Source: JAFGHJ01 sp964631335
GTDB taxonomy: Bacteria; Hydrothermota; UBA3072
NCBI GenBank assembly: GCA_964631335.1
Contig: CAZVXD010000115.1
Span: forward strand, 1-5,661
Reading direction: 5' to 3'
Length of the DNA stretch: 5,661 nt
Positions within the stretch are counted from its first letter, which is position 1, and each line of letters opens with the position of its first letter. Both the position numbers and the translations under genes were made by a program. Positions 1 to 5,660 of the stretch are shown here, piece by piece. A model generated the notes under the pieces. The model was not told the origin of the DNA. It made no database searches and was given only the letters and a program-made list of their open reading frames with translations.

Positions 1-106
1 GATATTTGATTTTTTCATTCCAATCGTAAATTTATTATATATTTCATATGTTTTGCGTTAAAAATATTTATTGTCAGTTTAGAGCTATTGTAGAATCCGA
101 TAACAC

Positions 107-135
107 TTGACTTTTTAGCGTAAGTTATTTATTTT
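107..135 (+). promoter_or_regulatory. Putative sigma70-type promoter of the TPR-ATPase-TPR operon
   Basis: A TTGACT hexamer (107-112, 5 of 6 matches to the -35 consensus) is followed after 17 bp by TATTTT (130-135, 4 of 6 matches to the -10 consensus) in AT-rich DNA. Transcription would start near 142 and give a leader of roughly 23 nt carrying the ribosome binding site at 153-158. This is the best-spaced pair I found in 1-164; no operator-like inverted repeat is evident. The call rests on consensus matching alone, and AT-rich DNA throws up such pairs by chance. Confidence 0.4.
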
Positions 136-152
136 AATAAAGAAAGCGTTTT

Positions 153-158
153 AGGAGG
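153..158 (+). promoter_or_regulatory. Strong Shine-Dalgarno (AGGAGG) deciding a TTG start
   Basis: A full AGGAGG lies 6 nt before the TTG at 165. It is the only strong ribosome binding site near the 5' end of this reading frame. It therefore supports initiation at TTG over the internal GTG at 201, which is preceded only by a weak AAGG. Confidence 0.8.
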
Positions 159-164
159 CTATTT

Positions 165-1103
165 TTGAGAGAAGAAAACGTTAACTTAATAGTTAAGGCA
201 GTGAAGGGTTTTAAAGAGAGTAATAGTCTGGAAGATCTAACTAAAATTATAAAAGGGTATTCGGGATTAGGTTTTTACGGAGAAGTTAAAAAATATACTG
301 AAGAATTTCTAAAAAAAGGCGGCAAGGTAGGAGAGCTTATAGCGAATGTAAGAGATTTGCCGGAAGGGATAAGAAAAATCATCAGTCCGGAAGAGGTTGA
401 AATAGAGGGAGAATTCGATGCGGATTCTTTCCTGGAAATGGGTGAACTGCTCTGGGAGATAGGTTCTCCTGACGAGGCAAAAGATAATTACATAAAAGCT
501 TTCGAGTATTATTCGTTTCTTGGCAATAAGGAGTCCGCGCTTCAAATTTTAAAAACCTTGAAGGAAAGATATCCCGGAGACACGCAGGTTGAGGGACTCG
601 AATACAAAGATACAAAAGGTGATATTCTCGCGGGATTAAAAGCTTTTAAACCCGGAGCCCCAAAAGATGAAATCGATTTGCGGTACGCGCTCGGAAAAGA
701 ATTCCACGTTGAAAATATGCTCGCGGAAGCGGAGGCTAACTATAGGCGAATTTTAGAATTGAATAGTCTGCATAATTGTAAGAGATTGCTGGTAGCTTTG
801 TTGCGGGAGAAAGGTTCTTTAGGGGATTCGCTCGATTTGGCGAGAGAATTGGAAGGAGAAGAGAAATTAGAAGAGTTATATTCTATATATGAGGCTTTTA
901 AAAATTCGGGCAAGGTAAAGGTTGGCGAAGATGTTTTGAAGGAGATTTATGGTATTAATCCGGATTTTAAGGATGTTAAAGAACTCTTGGGAGCGGATAA
1001 AGCGGAAGTTAAGGAAGTAGAGAAAAAAATACCGGAAGTCAAAATTGGTAAAAGAGATCAGGGGAGAGATGATTTTGAGGAGAAGAAAATTGTTTTCCTA
1101 TAG
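165..1103 (+). CDS. TPR-like repeat protein, first gene of the ATPase operon
   Basis: A 312-aa, highly charged, all-helical-looking soluble protein with no signal peptide or membrane segment. Degenerate TPR-like helix pairs are visible at about residues 85-118 (MGELLWEIGSPDEAKDNYIKA), 119-140 and 169-202 (YALGKEFHVENMLAEAEANY). The N-terminal 80 residues are helical but not clearly TPR. Residues 263-275 (GINPDFKDVKELL) resemble the end of the last TPR in the third gene of the operon (IDRDFADVKEKI). After residue 277 comes a charged, probably disordered tail ending in KKIVFL. TPR proteins act as protein-protein scaffolds; the partner is not shown by the sequence, but the ATPase starting 11 bp downstream is the obvious candidate. 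The start is TTG at 165, chosen for its strong ribosome binding site. TPR-like fold is a fair call; the specific function is unknown. Confidence 0.85.
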   Translation: MREENVNLIVKAVKGFKESNSLEDLTKIIKGYSGLGFYGEVKKYTEEFLKKGGKVGELIANVRDLPEGIRKIISPEEVEIEGEFDADSFLEMGELLWEIGSPDEAKDNYIKAFEYYSFLGNKESALQILKTLKERYPGDTQVEGLEYKDTKGDILAGLKAFKPGAPKDEIDLRYALGKEFHVENMLAEAEANYRRILELNSLHNCKRLLVALLREKGSLGDSLDLARELEGEEKLEELYSIYEAFKNSGKVKVGEDVLKEIYGINPDFKDVKELLGADKAEVKEVEKKIPEVKIGKRDQGRDDFEEKKIVFL

Positions 1104-1106
1104 GAG
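1102..1106 (+). promoter_or_regulatory. Ribosome binding site overlapping the upstream stop codon
   Basis: AGGAG begins inside the TAG stop codon of the first TPR gene (1101-1103) and sits 8 nt before the ATPase ATG at 1115. A ribosome finishing the first gene would stop on the initiation site of the second, so translational coupling is likely. Confidence 0.65.
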
Positions 1107-1114
1107 AAAAACAG

Positions 1115-1963
1115 ATGAATTATGAAGCTTTTTACGGATTAAAAAAAGAGCCTTTCGGAGATATTCCCGACCCGAACTTGTTTTACAGCGGTCCCGAGCA
1201 TACAAGGGCGCTGGTTAAATTATTACATGTTATAAAAAAGAACAGAGCGTTGGGTTTGCTGACAGGCAGCATCGGCTGCGGGAAAACAACTATTATAAGA
1301 AAAATTCTTGCCGATCTCGAAGAAGAAAAATATTCTGTTAGCCTGATGACGCTTACTCAGCCTGATTTCTCCGCTATTTGGTTCGATAAAAAACTGGGAG
1401 AATTATTCGGGATGAGATTCGATTCCAAAGGCAGAACCGAGATGAAATTAGAATTAATAGGTGAACTTGAACGCCGGCAAAAATCTAACAAAAAAACAGT
1501 AGTACTCATCGATGAAGCCAACAATATTACAAATCCGGAGGTAATGGAAGAGATAAGAGGTTTTTTGAATTTAGAACTTGAAGGTTATCGTCTGGTAACA
1601 ATTATTCTGAGCGGGATGGGGGATATGTATCAGAAAATAAAGGATAATACTTCTTTAAGACAGAGAGTCTCGACGGTCGTCAGTCTTCCTCCTCTTACTC
1701 TAACTTCTACCAGGGAATATGTGAATTACAGGTTAGAGCAGGCCGGAGCCACAGGAACCATATTCAATGACGAATCGCTTAAGCTTATTTATGATTTTAC
1801 CTCAGGAATTCCCCGTTTGATTAATGTGATTTGTGATAACGCTCTTCTGGAGGGAGCGTTACTTAAGAAAAAGGTCGTGGAGGAATCGGTAATAAAAAGA
1901 GTAGGTCAGGAACTAATGTTCGATAGGGATTTAAAGAAAGAAGAAAATGATAAAGGGCAATGA
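1115..1963 (+). CDS. ExeA/GspA-family AAA+ ATPase (ATPase domain only)
   Basis: A 282-aa ATPase that begins with the family's typical N-terminus (YEAFYGLKKEPFGDIPDPNLFY). Visible motifs are Walker A GSIGCGKT (residues 51-58), Walker B VVLIDEA (129-135), a sensor-1-like LSG (165-167), an LRQRV segment at 181-185 and the sensor-2-like GIPRLIN (231-237). In Aeromonas, ExeA works with ExeB to place the type II secretin through the peptidoglycan, and it carries a membrane segment and a peptidoglycan-binding domain after the ATPase. Here the protein stops right after the ATPase with a charged tail (about 268-282) and no transmembrane helix, so it looks cytosolic. Related ATPases also occur near transposition and pilus genes, so the exact role is open. 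Its position between two TPR genes, with an 11-bp gap before and a 17-bp overlap after, implies joint action with them. Family assignment is firm; the process served is inference. Confidence 0.92.
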   Translation: MNYEAFYGLKKEPFGDIPDPNLFYSGPEHTRALVKLLHVIKKNRALGLLTGSIGCGKTTIIRKILADLEEEKYSVSLMTLTQPDFSAIWFDKKLGELFGMRFDSKGRTEMKLELIGELERRQKSNKKTVVLIDEANNITNPEVMEEIRGFLNLELEGYRLVTIILSGMGDMYQKIKDNTSLRQRVSTVVSLPPLTLTSTREYVNYRLEQAGATGTIFNDESLKLIYDFTSGIPRLINVICDNALLEGALLKKKVVEESVIKRVGQELMFDRDLKKEENDKGQ

Positions 1964-3986
1964 AGTTACCGCTTTAAAAAACGAAGCAAATAAAGCAAAA
2001 ATTCAGGGAGATAATCAAAGAGCAATCGATTGTCTTGAAAAAATTTATAATTTAGAGCCTGATGATGCTAATAATTTAAAAGAATTAGGCAGCCTCTATA
2101 ATAGGGTTGGAAATAAGAGGAAATCGGTAGAGTTTTACTGGAAGGCTCTGGAGAAATATAGAGAAGCCGAGTATTACCAGAACGCTACCGCTATAGCTCA
2201 AATGCTGCTCAGGTTCGGAGAAGACGAATTGCTCGTAAAGCACGAAATGGCTTTCTTTTATGAGAAGCAGGGTCTTTTGGGAGATGCCGTGAGCGCCTAC
2301 GAGGAACTGGCTGAGTTGTATGGAAAAGAAGGCGATATAGCCGGAGTTCTCGAAAATCTGAGAAAGGTTGTAAATATAACCCCAAAGAAACTGGGAATCC
2401 GGTTGAAACTCGCGGAAATCTGCGAAAACCAGAAGAAATTTGATGAAGCGATTACGGAATTGGAGGAGATAAAAGGCATCTATAAAGAACAGGGAAGGGT
2501 AGAGGAAGTGGAAGAAGTGGAAAAACGAATCGCGACTCTCGCTCCTAAAGCCGGTAAAGATGTAAAGGTAGAGGCGGAGGCGGAAGAGCAGGAAAAAAAG
2601 ACAGAAACAGAGGTAAAAGAACATAAAGTTCCTGAAGAGCTGGTTGTAGAGTTCGAGCAGGAAGGGATAGAACTCCTTGAAGCGGTTGAAGAAGTGGCGG
2701 AGGAGGTGGAGGAAGAAGCCGGGTCCGGCGATAGTCTTTTTGAGAGTAAGAGTACGGAGAAATTATTTGATTTGGGAGAGGGAGAAGAAGAGGCAGCGGA
2801 GGAGGAAGAAGAAGAGGAAGTCAAGAAAAAGGAAACGGAAGAAATAAGATTTTTCGAGGAATTGCCGGAATCTCATGAAGAGGATATAGAAGTCTCGGTT
2901 TCGGGATGGGAGGATTGGCTTAACCTTGCTGAACTTTATGAATCTGTCGGTTCGGTCGAAGAGTCGGTAGAATATTATCTTAAAGCGGCTGAAGCTAATT
3001 TTAGTAAAAAGAATTACAGTGAAGCGTACGAAATATTTAATAAGATAGCAAATTTACAGGCATCAAACATAATGTACCGTCAGAAAATGATTCAGAGCGC
3101 TTTAAAGTTAAACGATACTGAAAAAGCAATAGACGCGTATTTTTCTCTGTATGAGTGTTTGAAAGCTAAGAAAGCCGATTCTGAGGCAGAGAAAATTCTG
3201 GATAAAATTGAGAATCTGGACCCGACTTCTTCTGTACTCGTAAAGATTCGGGGTAAAAAGAAAAAGAAAGCGGCGGAAAAAGTCGGGACGGGAGAAGGTC
3301 CTGATTTTGAAGGAATGTTCGAAGAAGAAGTCAGCGAGCAATTGAAATTGGAAGAAGAAGCCGTGTTAGACGTTAAGGCTCCTTCGCTTGAAACTCTGCT
3401 GGCGGAGTTTAAAAATAAAGCAAAGGAAGAACTGGATATTACGGATTATGCCGCGCATTTTGATCTCGGTATAACATACAAAGAAATGGATCTTATTGAA
3501 GAAGCTATAGAAGAATTTAAGAAAGCAATGAAGGAAAAATCCTGGAGATTAAAGTCTCTCGAGATGCTTGGAATCTGTCATGAACTTCAGGATGAAAAAG
3601 ACAGGGCGAAAGATATTTATAATTTGGTTATAAACAATAATAATTTTAGAGAGGATCAAAAGACGGCGTTTTACTATCATCTCGGTAATTTATACGCCAA
3701 GCAGGGATCTTATGGAGAAGCGGTCGAACAGTATAGAAAAGTAATAAAAATAGATCGTGACTTCGCGGATGTGAAAGAAAAAATTAAAATTATTAATAAG
3801 AAAATGGCGGGAGAAGAAGTCGAGGAAGAGATGTCTTTACATTTCGGAGAAGCTCTTTCGGAAGAAGGCGCCGACCTCTGGGATTCGGTAGTGTCCGGCG
3901 GCGGGAAAAAGGAAGAACCGTTAGTGGAACAGGAAGAAGGGGAAACTACCCCCTCACGGAAAAAAGGTAAAATTTCGTATATCTAA
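1947..3986 (+). CDS. Large multi-block TPR scaffold protein with acidic linker
   Basis: A 679-aa protein with three TPR blocks: about residues 8-185 (for example HEMAFFYEKQGLLGDAVSAY at 99-118), 319-428 (LNLAELYESVGSVEESVEYY) and 500-618 (HFDLGITYKEMDLIEEAIEE; YYHLGNLYAKQGSYGEAVEQ). Blocks one and two are joined by a very acidic linker, about 201-320, with 44 Glu by my count and a run of seven at 285-291. Blocks two and three are joined by a charged linker that starts with a basic patch (GKKKKK, 436-441). The last TPR ends with IDRDFADVKEKI, followed by a charged tail ending GKISYI. There is no signal peptide or membrane segment, so it is likely a cytoplasmic scaffold. The ATG at 1947 lies inside the end of the ATPase gene, with only a weak purine-rich stretch (GAAAGAAG) upstream; expression probably depends on translational coupling. 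The TPR assignment is secure. The partner is unknown; the ATPase is the best guess. Confidence 0.92.
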   Translation: MIKGNEVTALKNEANKAKIQGDNQRAIDCLEKIYNLEPDDANNLKELGSLYNRVGNKRKSVEFYWKALEKYREAEYYQNATAIAQMLLRFGEDELLVKHEMAFFYEKQGLLGDAVSAYEELAELYGKEGDIAGVLENLRKVVNITPKKLGIRLKLAEICENQKKFDEAITELEEIKGIYKEQGRVEEVEEVEKRIATLAPKAGKDVKVEAEAEEQEKKTETEVKEHKVPEELVVEFEQEGIELLEAVEEVAEEVEEEAGSGDSLFESKSTEKLFDLGEGEEEAAEEEEEEEVKKKETEEIRFFEELPESHEEDIEVSVSGWEDWLNLAELYESVGSVEESVEYYLKAAEANFSKKNYSEAYEIFNKIANLQASNIMYRQKMIQSALKLNDTEKAIDAYFSLYECLKAKKADSEAEKILDKIENLDPTSSVLVKIRGKKKKKAAEKVGTGEGPDFEGMFEEEVSEQLKLEEEAVLDVKAPSLETLLAEFKNKAKEELDITDYAAHFDLGITYKEMDLIEEAIEEFKKAMKEKSWRLKSLEMLGICHELQDEKDRAKDIYNLVINNNNFREDQKTAFYYHLGNLYAKQGSYGEAVEQYRKVIKIDRDFADVKEKIKIINKKMAGEEVEEEMSLHFGEALSEEGADLWDSVVSGGGKKEEPLVEQEEGETTPSRKKGKISYI

Positions 3987-4009
3987 ACCACCCACAACCC
4001 CAATTTTGA

Positions 4010-4036
4010 ACCACAAAGCCCACAAAGATCACAAAG
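4010..4036. repeat. 9-bp tandem array, three units
   Basis: The units read ACCACAAAG, CCCACAAAG, ATCACAAAG. The last seven bases (CACAAAG) are invariant and the first two vary. The array starts 24 bp after the TPR gene stop codon. Confidence 0.85.
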
Positions 4037-4097
4037 AAACAACGAAAATTTATATTTTGTTTTCTAAAACACTCAACCCCACCAAAACTAAGAGCAA

Positions 4098-4124
4098 CAA
4101 CGAATAGCACGAATTACACGAATT
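4098..4124. repeat. 9-bp tandem array, CACGAATT type, three units
   Basis: The units read CAACGAATA, GCACGAATT, ACACGAATT. The period is the same as in the CACAAAG array, but the unit sequence is different. A G and six Ts (4126-4131) follow, and the next array starts at once. Confidence 0.8.
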
Positions 4125-4131
4125 GTTTTTT

Positions 4132-4161
4132 GCCGTCAGCCGTAAGCGGTAAGCCGAAAGC
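4132..4161. repeat. 7-bp tandem array, GCCGTAA type, four units
   Basis: The units read GCCGTCA, GCCGTAA, GCGGTAA, GCCGAAA, followed by GC. Each differs from GCCGTAA by at most one base. The period of 7 is in contrast to the 9-bp arrays on both sides. Confidence 0.8.
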
Positions 4162-4169
4162 AGAGTTTT

Positions 4170-4220
4170 GCCACAGATTATCACAAGAAAACTCACCGCA
4201 GAGACACAAAGACCGCAGAG
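4170..4220. repeat. 9-bp arrays: CCACAGATT pair, then ACCGCAGAG triplet
   Basis: CCACAGATT and ATCACAAGA at 4171-4188 form a two-unit array. After a short AA-rich gap come ACCGCAGAG (4195-4203), ACACAAAG (4204-4211, one base short) and an exact second ACCGCAGAG (4212-4220). Eight Ts follow at 4222-4229. Positions 4172-4188 recur exactly at 4280-4296. Confidence 0.75.
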
Positions 4221-4230
4221 ATTTTTTTTG

Positions 4231-4265
4231 CTATACCCTAAACCCTAAATACTATACCCGTAATA
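4231..4265. repeat. 7-bp tandem array, CTAWACC type, five units
   Basis: The units read CTATACC, CTAAACC, CTAAATA, CTATACC, CGTAATA. Positions 4236-4249 read CCCTAAACCCTAAA, which is identical to two units of the plant-type telomere repeat. In this setting it is simply part of a degenerate 7-bp array. Confidence 0.75.
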
Positions 4266-4268
4266 ATG

Positions 4269-4298
4269 GCCACAGATTGCACAGATTATCACAAGATT
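4269..4298. repeat. 9-bp tandem array, CACAGATT type, second copy
   Basis: The units read CCACAGATT (4270-4278), GCACAGATT (4279-4287) and ATCACAAGA (4288-4296), followed by a T-run. It matches the array at 4170-4188 but carries one extra 9-bp unit, so the two copies differ by unit number. Confidence 0.8.
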
Positions 4299-4309
4299 TT
4301 TTATTGCTC

Positions 4310-4333
4310 CTATTTAACTATTTAACAATTAGC
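4310..4333. repeat. 8-bp tandem array, CTATTTAA type
   Basis: Two exact CTATTTAA units (4310-4317, 4318-4325) are followed by a degenerate CAATTAGC. This is the third period length seen in the same spacer. Confidence 0.6.
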
Positions 4334-4341
4334 TACTCAAC

Positions 4342-4362
4342 TGATTCGGAGTAACCGAATCA
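4342..4362. other. Perfect 8-bp inverted repeat just past the hydrolase stop
   Basis: TGATTCGG (4342-4349) and CCGAATCA (4355-4362) flank a 5-nt loop. Read on the minus strand, the hairpin begins 3 nt after the TGA stop of the hydrolase gene. That position fits a 3'-end structure (transcript end or stability element) for that gene. No T-run follows on either strand, so it is not a standard intrinsic terminator. It is the strongest hairpin I found in the convergent spacer. Confidence 0.5.
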
Positions 4363-4365
4363 TAC

Positions 4366-5625
4366 TCAGTTTCTATTCAATAGGTCTATTAAATCGATTG
4401 CCAGAGTGGACCACCCGAAATTTCTCATCGCTTTACCCGGGTGTCCGTCGAAAGGATCGTAGTATTCGTGAAATCCGAATTTTACTATTGGTTCGAGTGT
4501 TTTCCTGGCGATTTTTTTCGCCAGCGCGGTATAGCCCAATTTTTCCAGACCATTTGCCAGAAACCAGTTTGTATTAATCCAGGTCGTTCCCCTCCATATA
4601 AGACGGGTATCGGTTAAAGGTCCGAATGATGGTTCATCCATAGCTACACTGGTTATAGGATAATGGCTCCAGAATTCTTTTTCGCTTTGCAGATGATTGG
4701 TTAAAGCTTTTATATGGGATTCCGGTATGGGTAGAGTCAACGGAAAAAGCGAAGAAATTGTTTTGATTTTCATGGGGGTTTCCGAACCTTCCCTGTGAAA
4801 TAAACTGAAATATATTTGCTGTTCGTCGAACCAGCATTTTTCTATCATAGCTTCTTTGACACCGTCTGCCCATTTCTCTATTTCCTGCTGTTTGTTTTTG
4901 TCAAGCTCACCGTACAGCTCCGCCAGCGCGTATAAACCGAGGCAGTAAATAGAATTGAAAGATATATCTTCGACATCGAAAAGAGACGAATCGAAAATTT
5001 TATCCAGGTCCCAGCTCCATTCTTTGTACCGGGTCAGTATTTCGGTTATGTGTTTTTTTGTTTCATAAGGGTCGTGGTTTGTGTTGCCGAACGGAATGTC
5101 GTAGTGGGGGCAAAGGTCCATTCCGGATTCCATGGGAGTGATTATCGAAATCAGTCCGTCGTAATCAGGGTCTCTTTTTTCCTTAAGGTAAAGATAATAT
5201 TGTTCAACTTTTTCTATATTCATTTTAACAAATTCGAGGTCTCCTGTGGCTTTATAAATTGCGCGAAGTGAGAGACCTATAACCGGAGGCTGAATCTCGG
5301 CTGTAAAGAGATTGGTTTTTCTCGAGTTGACTTCCTTCTGCCACCATTTCTGAAAACGGTCTCTCAGGCGCCATTTCCAGAAAATTATATGAGGTATAAA
5401 ACCGTCTTTCTGCTGGACCGAGATCAGGGTTTCAAATTCTTTTTTCGCTATTTCGGGGTCGAGTTTCGACATTACTATTATGTGGAAACATGAATCCCAG
5501 AACCACTGGTGAAAGTGAACCGAATCCGGAGAGAGGTAGAAAAAGTCCCTCTTAAAATTTTTACTGTATCCTTTTTTTATGTTGTTTTTTAGAAGAGAAG
5601 ATGCCTGTTCCTTGAGATTTTTCAT
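4366..5625 (-). CDS. GH63-like glycoside hydrolase (mannosyl/glucosylglycerate hydrolase-like)
   Basis: A 419-aa protein with no signal peptide, close to full length for bacterial cytoplasmic mannosylglycerate and glucosylglycerate hydrolases, which are single (alpha/alpha)6-barrel inverting enzymes. Family marks in order: QWFWDSCFH (residues 40-48), the QQKDGFIPHI segment (71-80), MESGMDLCPHYD (165-176), WRGTTWINTNWF (344-355) and FHEYYDPFDG (385-394), then the closing NFGWSTLAIDLI helix. By analogy with the family, D170 in the SGMD motif is the likely general acid and E387 in the HEYYDP motif the likely base. Many relatives read GMDNSPR and YRGP at the two middle motifs; here they are GMDLCPH and WRGT, so the substrate may differ. 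The ATG at 5623-5625 puts QWFWDS at about residue 40, as is usual, but no Shine-Dalgarno precedes it and the frame stays open to the window edge, so an earlier start is not excluded. No solute-synthesis or sugar-transport genes are nearby. Family is firm; substrate is uncertain. Confidence 0.9.
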   Translation of the reverse strand: MKNLKEQASSLLKNNIKKGYSKNFKRDFFYLSPDSVHFHQWFWDSCFHIIVMSKLDPEIAKKEFETLISVQQKDGFIPHIIFWKWRLRDRFQKWWQKEVNSRKTNLFTAEIQPPVIGLSLRAIYKATGDLEFVKMNIEKVEQYYLYLKEKRDPDYDGLISIITPMESGMDLCPHYDIPFGNTNHDPYETKKHITEILTRYKEWSWDLDKIFDSSLFDVEDISFNSIYCLGLYALAELYGELDKNKQQEIEKWADGVKEAMIEKCWFDEQQIYFSLFHREGSETPMKIKTISSLFPLTLPIPESHIKALTNHLQSEKEFWSHYPITSVAMDEPSFGPLTDTRLIWRGTTWINTNWFLANGLEKLGYTALAKKIARKTLEPIVKFGFHEYYDPFDGHPGKAMRNFGWSTLAIDLIDLLNRN

Positions 5626-5632
5626 TTTATAA

Positions 5633-5660
5633 ATAATACGTATTTTTCCGCTTTTGACAA
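5633..5660 (-). promoter_or_regulatory. Putative promoter of the hydrolase gene, leaderless geometry
   Basis: On the minus strand, TTGTCA (5655-5660, 5 of 6 matches to -35) and TATTAT (5633-5638, 5 of 6 matches to -10) are 16 bp apart. Only 7 nt separate the -10 box from the ATG, so transcription would begin at or next to the start codon. This fits the lack of any Shine-Dalgarno before the ATG. If the gene in fact starts upstream of the window, the match is fortuitous. Confidence 0.45.

Larger units (their letters stand above)
3987..4365. repeat. Intergenic mosaic of short-period degenerate tandem repeats
   Basis: This 379-bp spacer between convergent genes contains no credible gene. Most of it resolves into short tandem arrays: 9-bp units at 4010-4036, 4098-4124, 4170-4188, 4195-4220 and 4270-4298; 7-bp units at 4132-4161 and 4231-4265; 8-bp units at 4310-4333. 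All 9-bp arrays are in the same orientation with an approximate core NNCACARAK or a CACGAATT variant. Several arrays end in a T-run followed by GC (4126-4133, 4166-4171, 4222-4231), and a similar T-run with ATTGC follows at 4297-4306. An open frame over 4130-4354 exists only because the repeats lack stops in that frame, and its translation is low-complexity (HRLSQ twice). Degenerate arrays of this kind are familiar between genes in environmental bacterial genomes and are often miscalled as small proteins. I know of no accepted function. Confidence 0.8.

Noticed and set aside
71..96. Alternative promoter TTGTCA (71-76) with TAGAAT (91-96) upstream of the operon
   Set aside because: Both boxes match well, but the 14-bp spacing is too short for normal sigma70 recognition; the pair at 107-135 has 17 bp.
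2480..2824. A serine-rich 114-codon open frame antisense to the large TPR gene
   Set aside because: It is the complement of the GAA/GAG-rich acidic linker; the serine runs are simply the reverse reading of glutamate codons. The same applies to the longer antisense frame at 2085-2624.
3938..3954. AGGGG/CCCCT hairpin near the end of the large TPR gene as a terminator
   Set aside because: It lies inside the coding region about 30 bp before the stop, has a short 5-bp stem with a 7-nt loop, and no T-run follows.
4222..4229. The eight-T run, and the other T-runs of the spacer, as intrinsic terminators
   Set aside because: No GC-rich stem lies directly upstream of any of them; the preceding sequence is direct tandem repeat, which does not fold into a hairpin.
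4010..4298. CRISPR array
   Set aside because: Units are 7-9 bp and directly adjacent, with no 23-45 bp repeats, no unique spacers of constant length and no cas gene in the window.
4130..4354. A 74-codon plus-strand open frame in the convergent spacer
   Set aside because: It runs through four of the tandem arrays, its product is repeat-derived (HRLSQ appears twice because the 17-bp repeat recurs in the same frame), it has no ribosome binding site, and it overlaps the hairpin next to the hydrolase.
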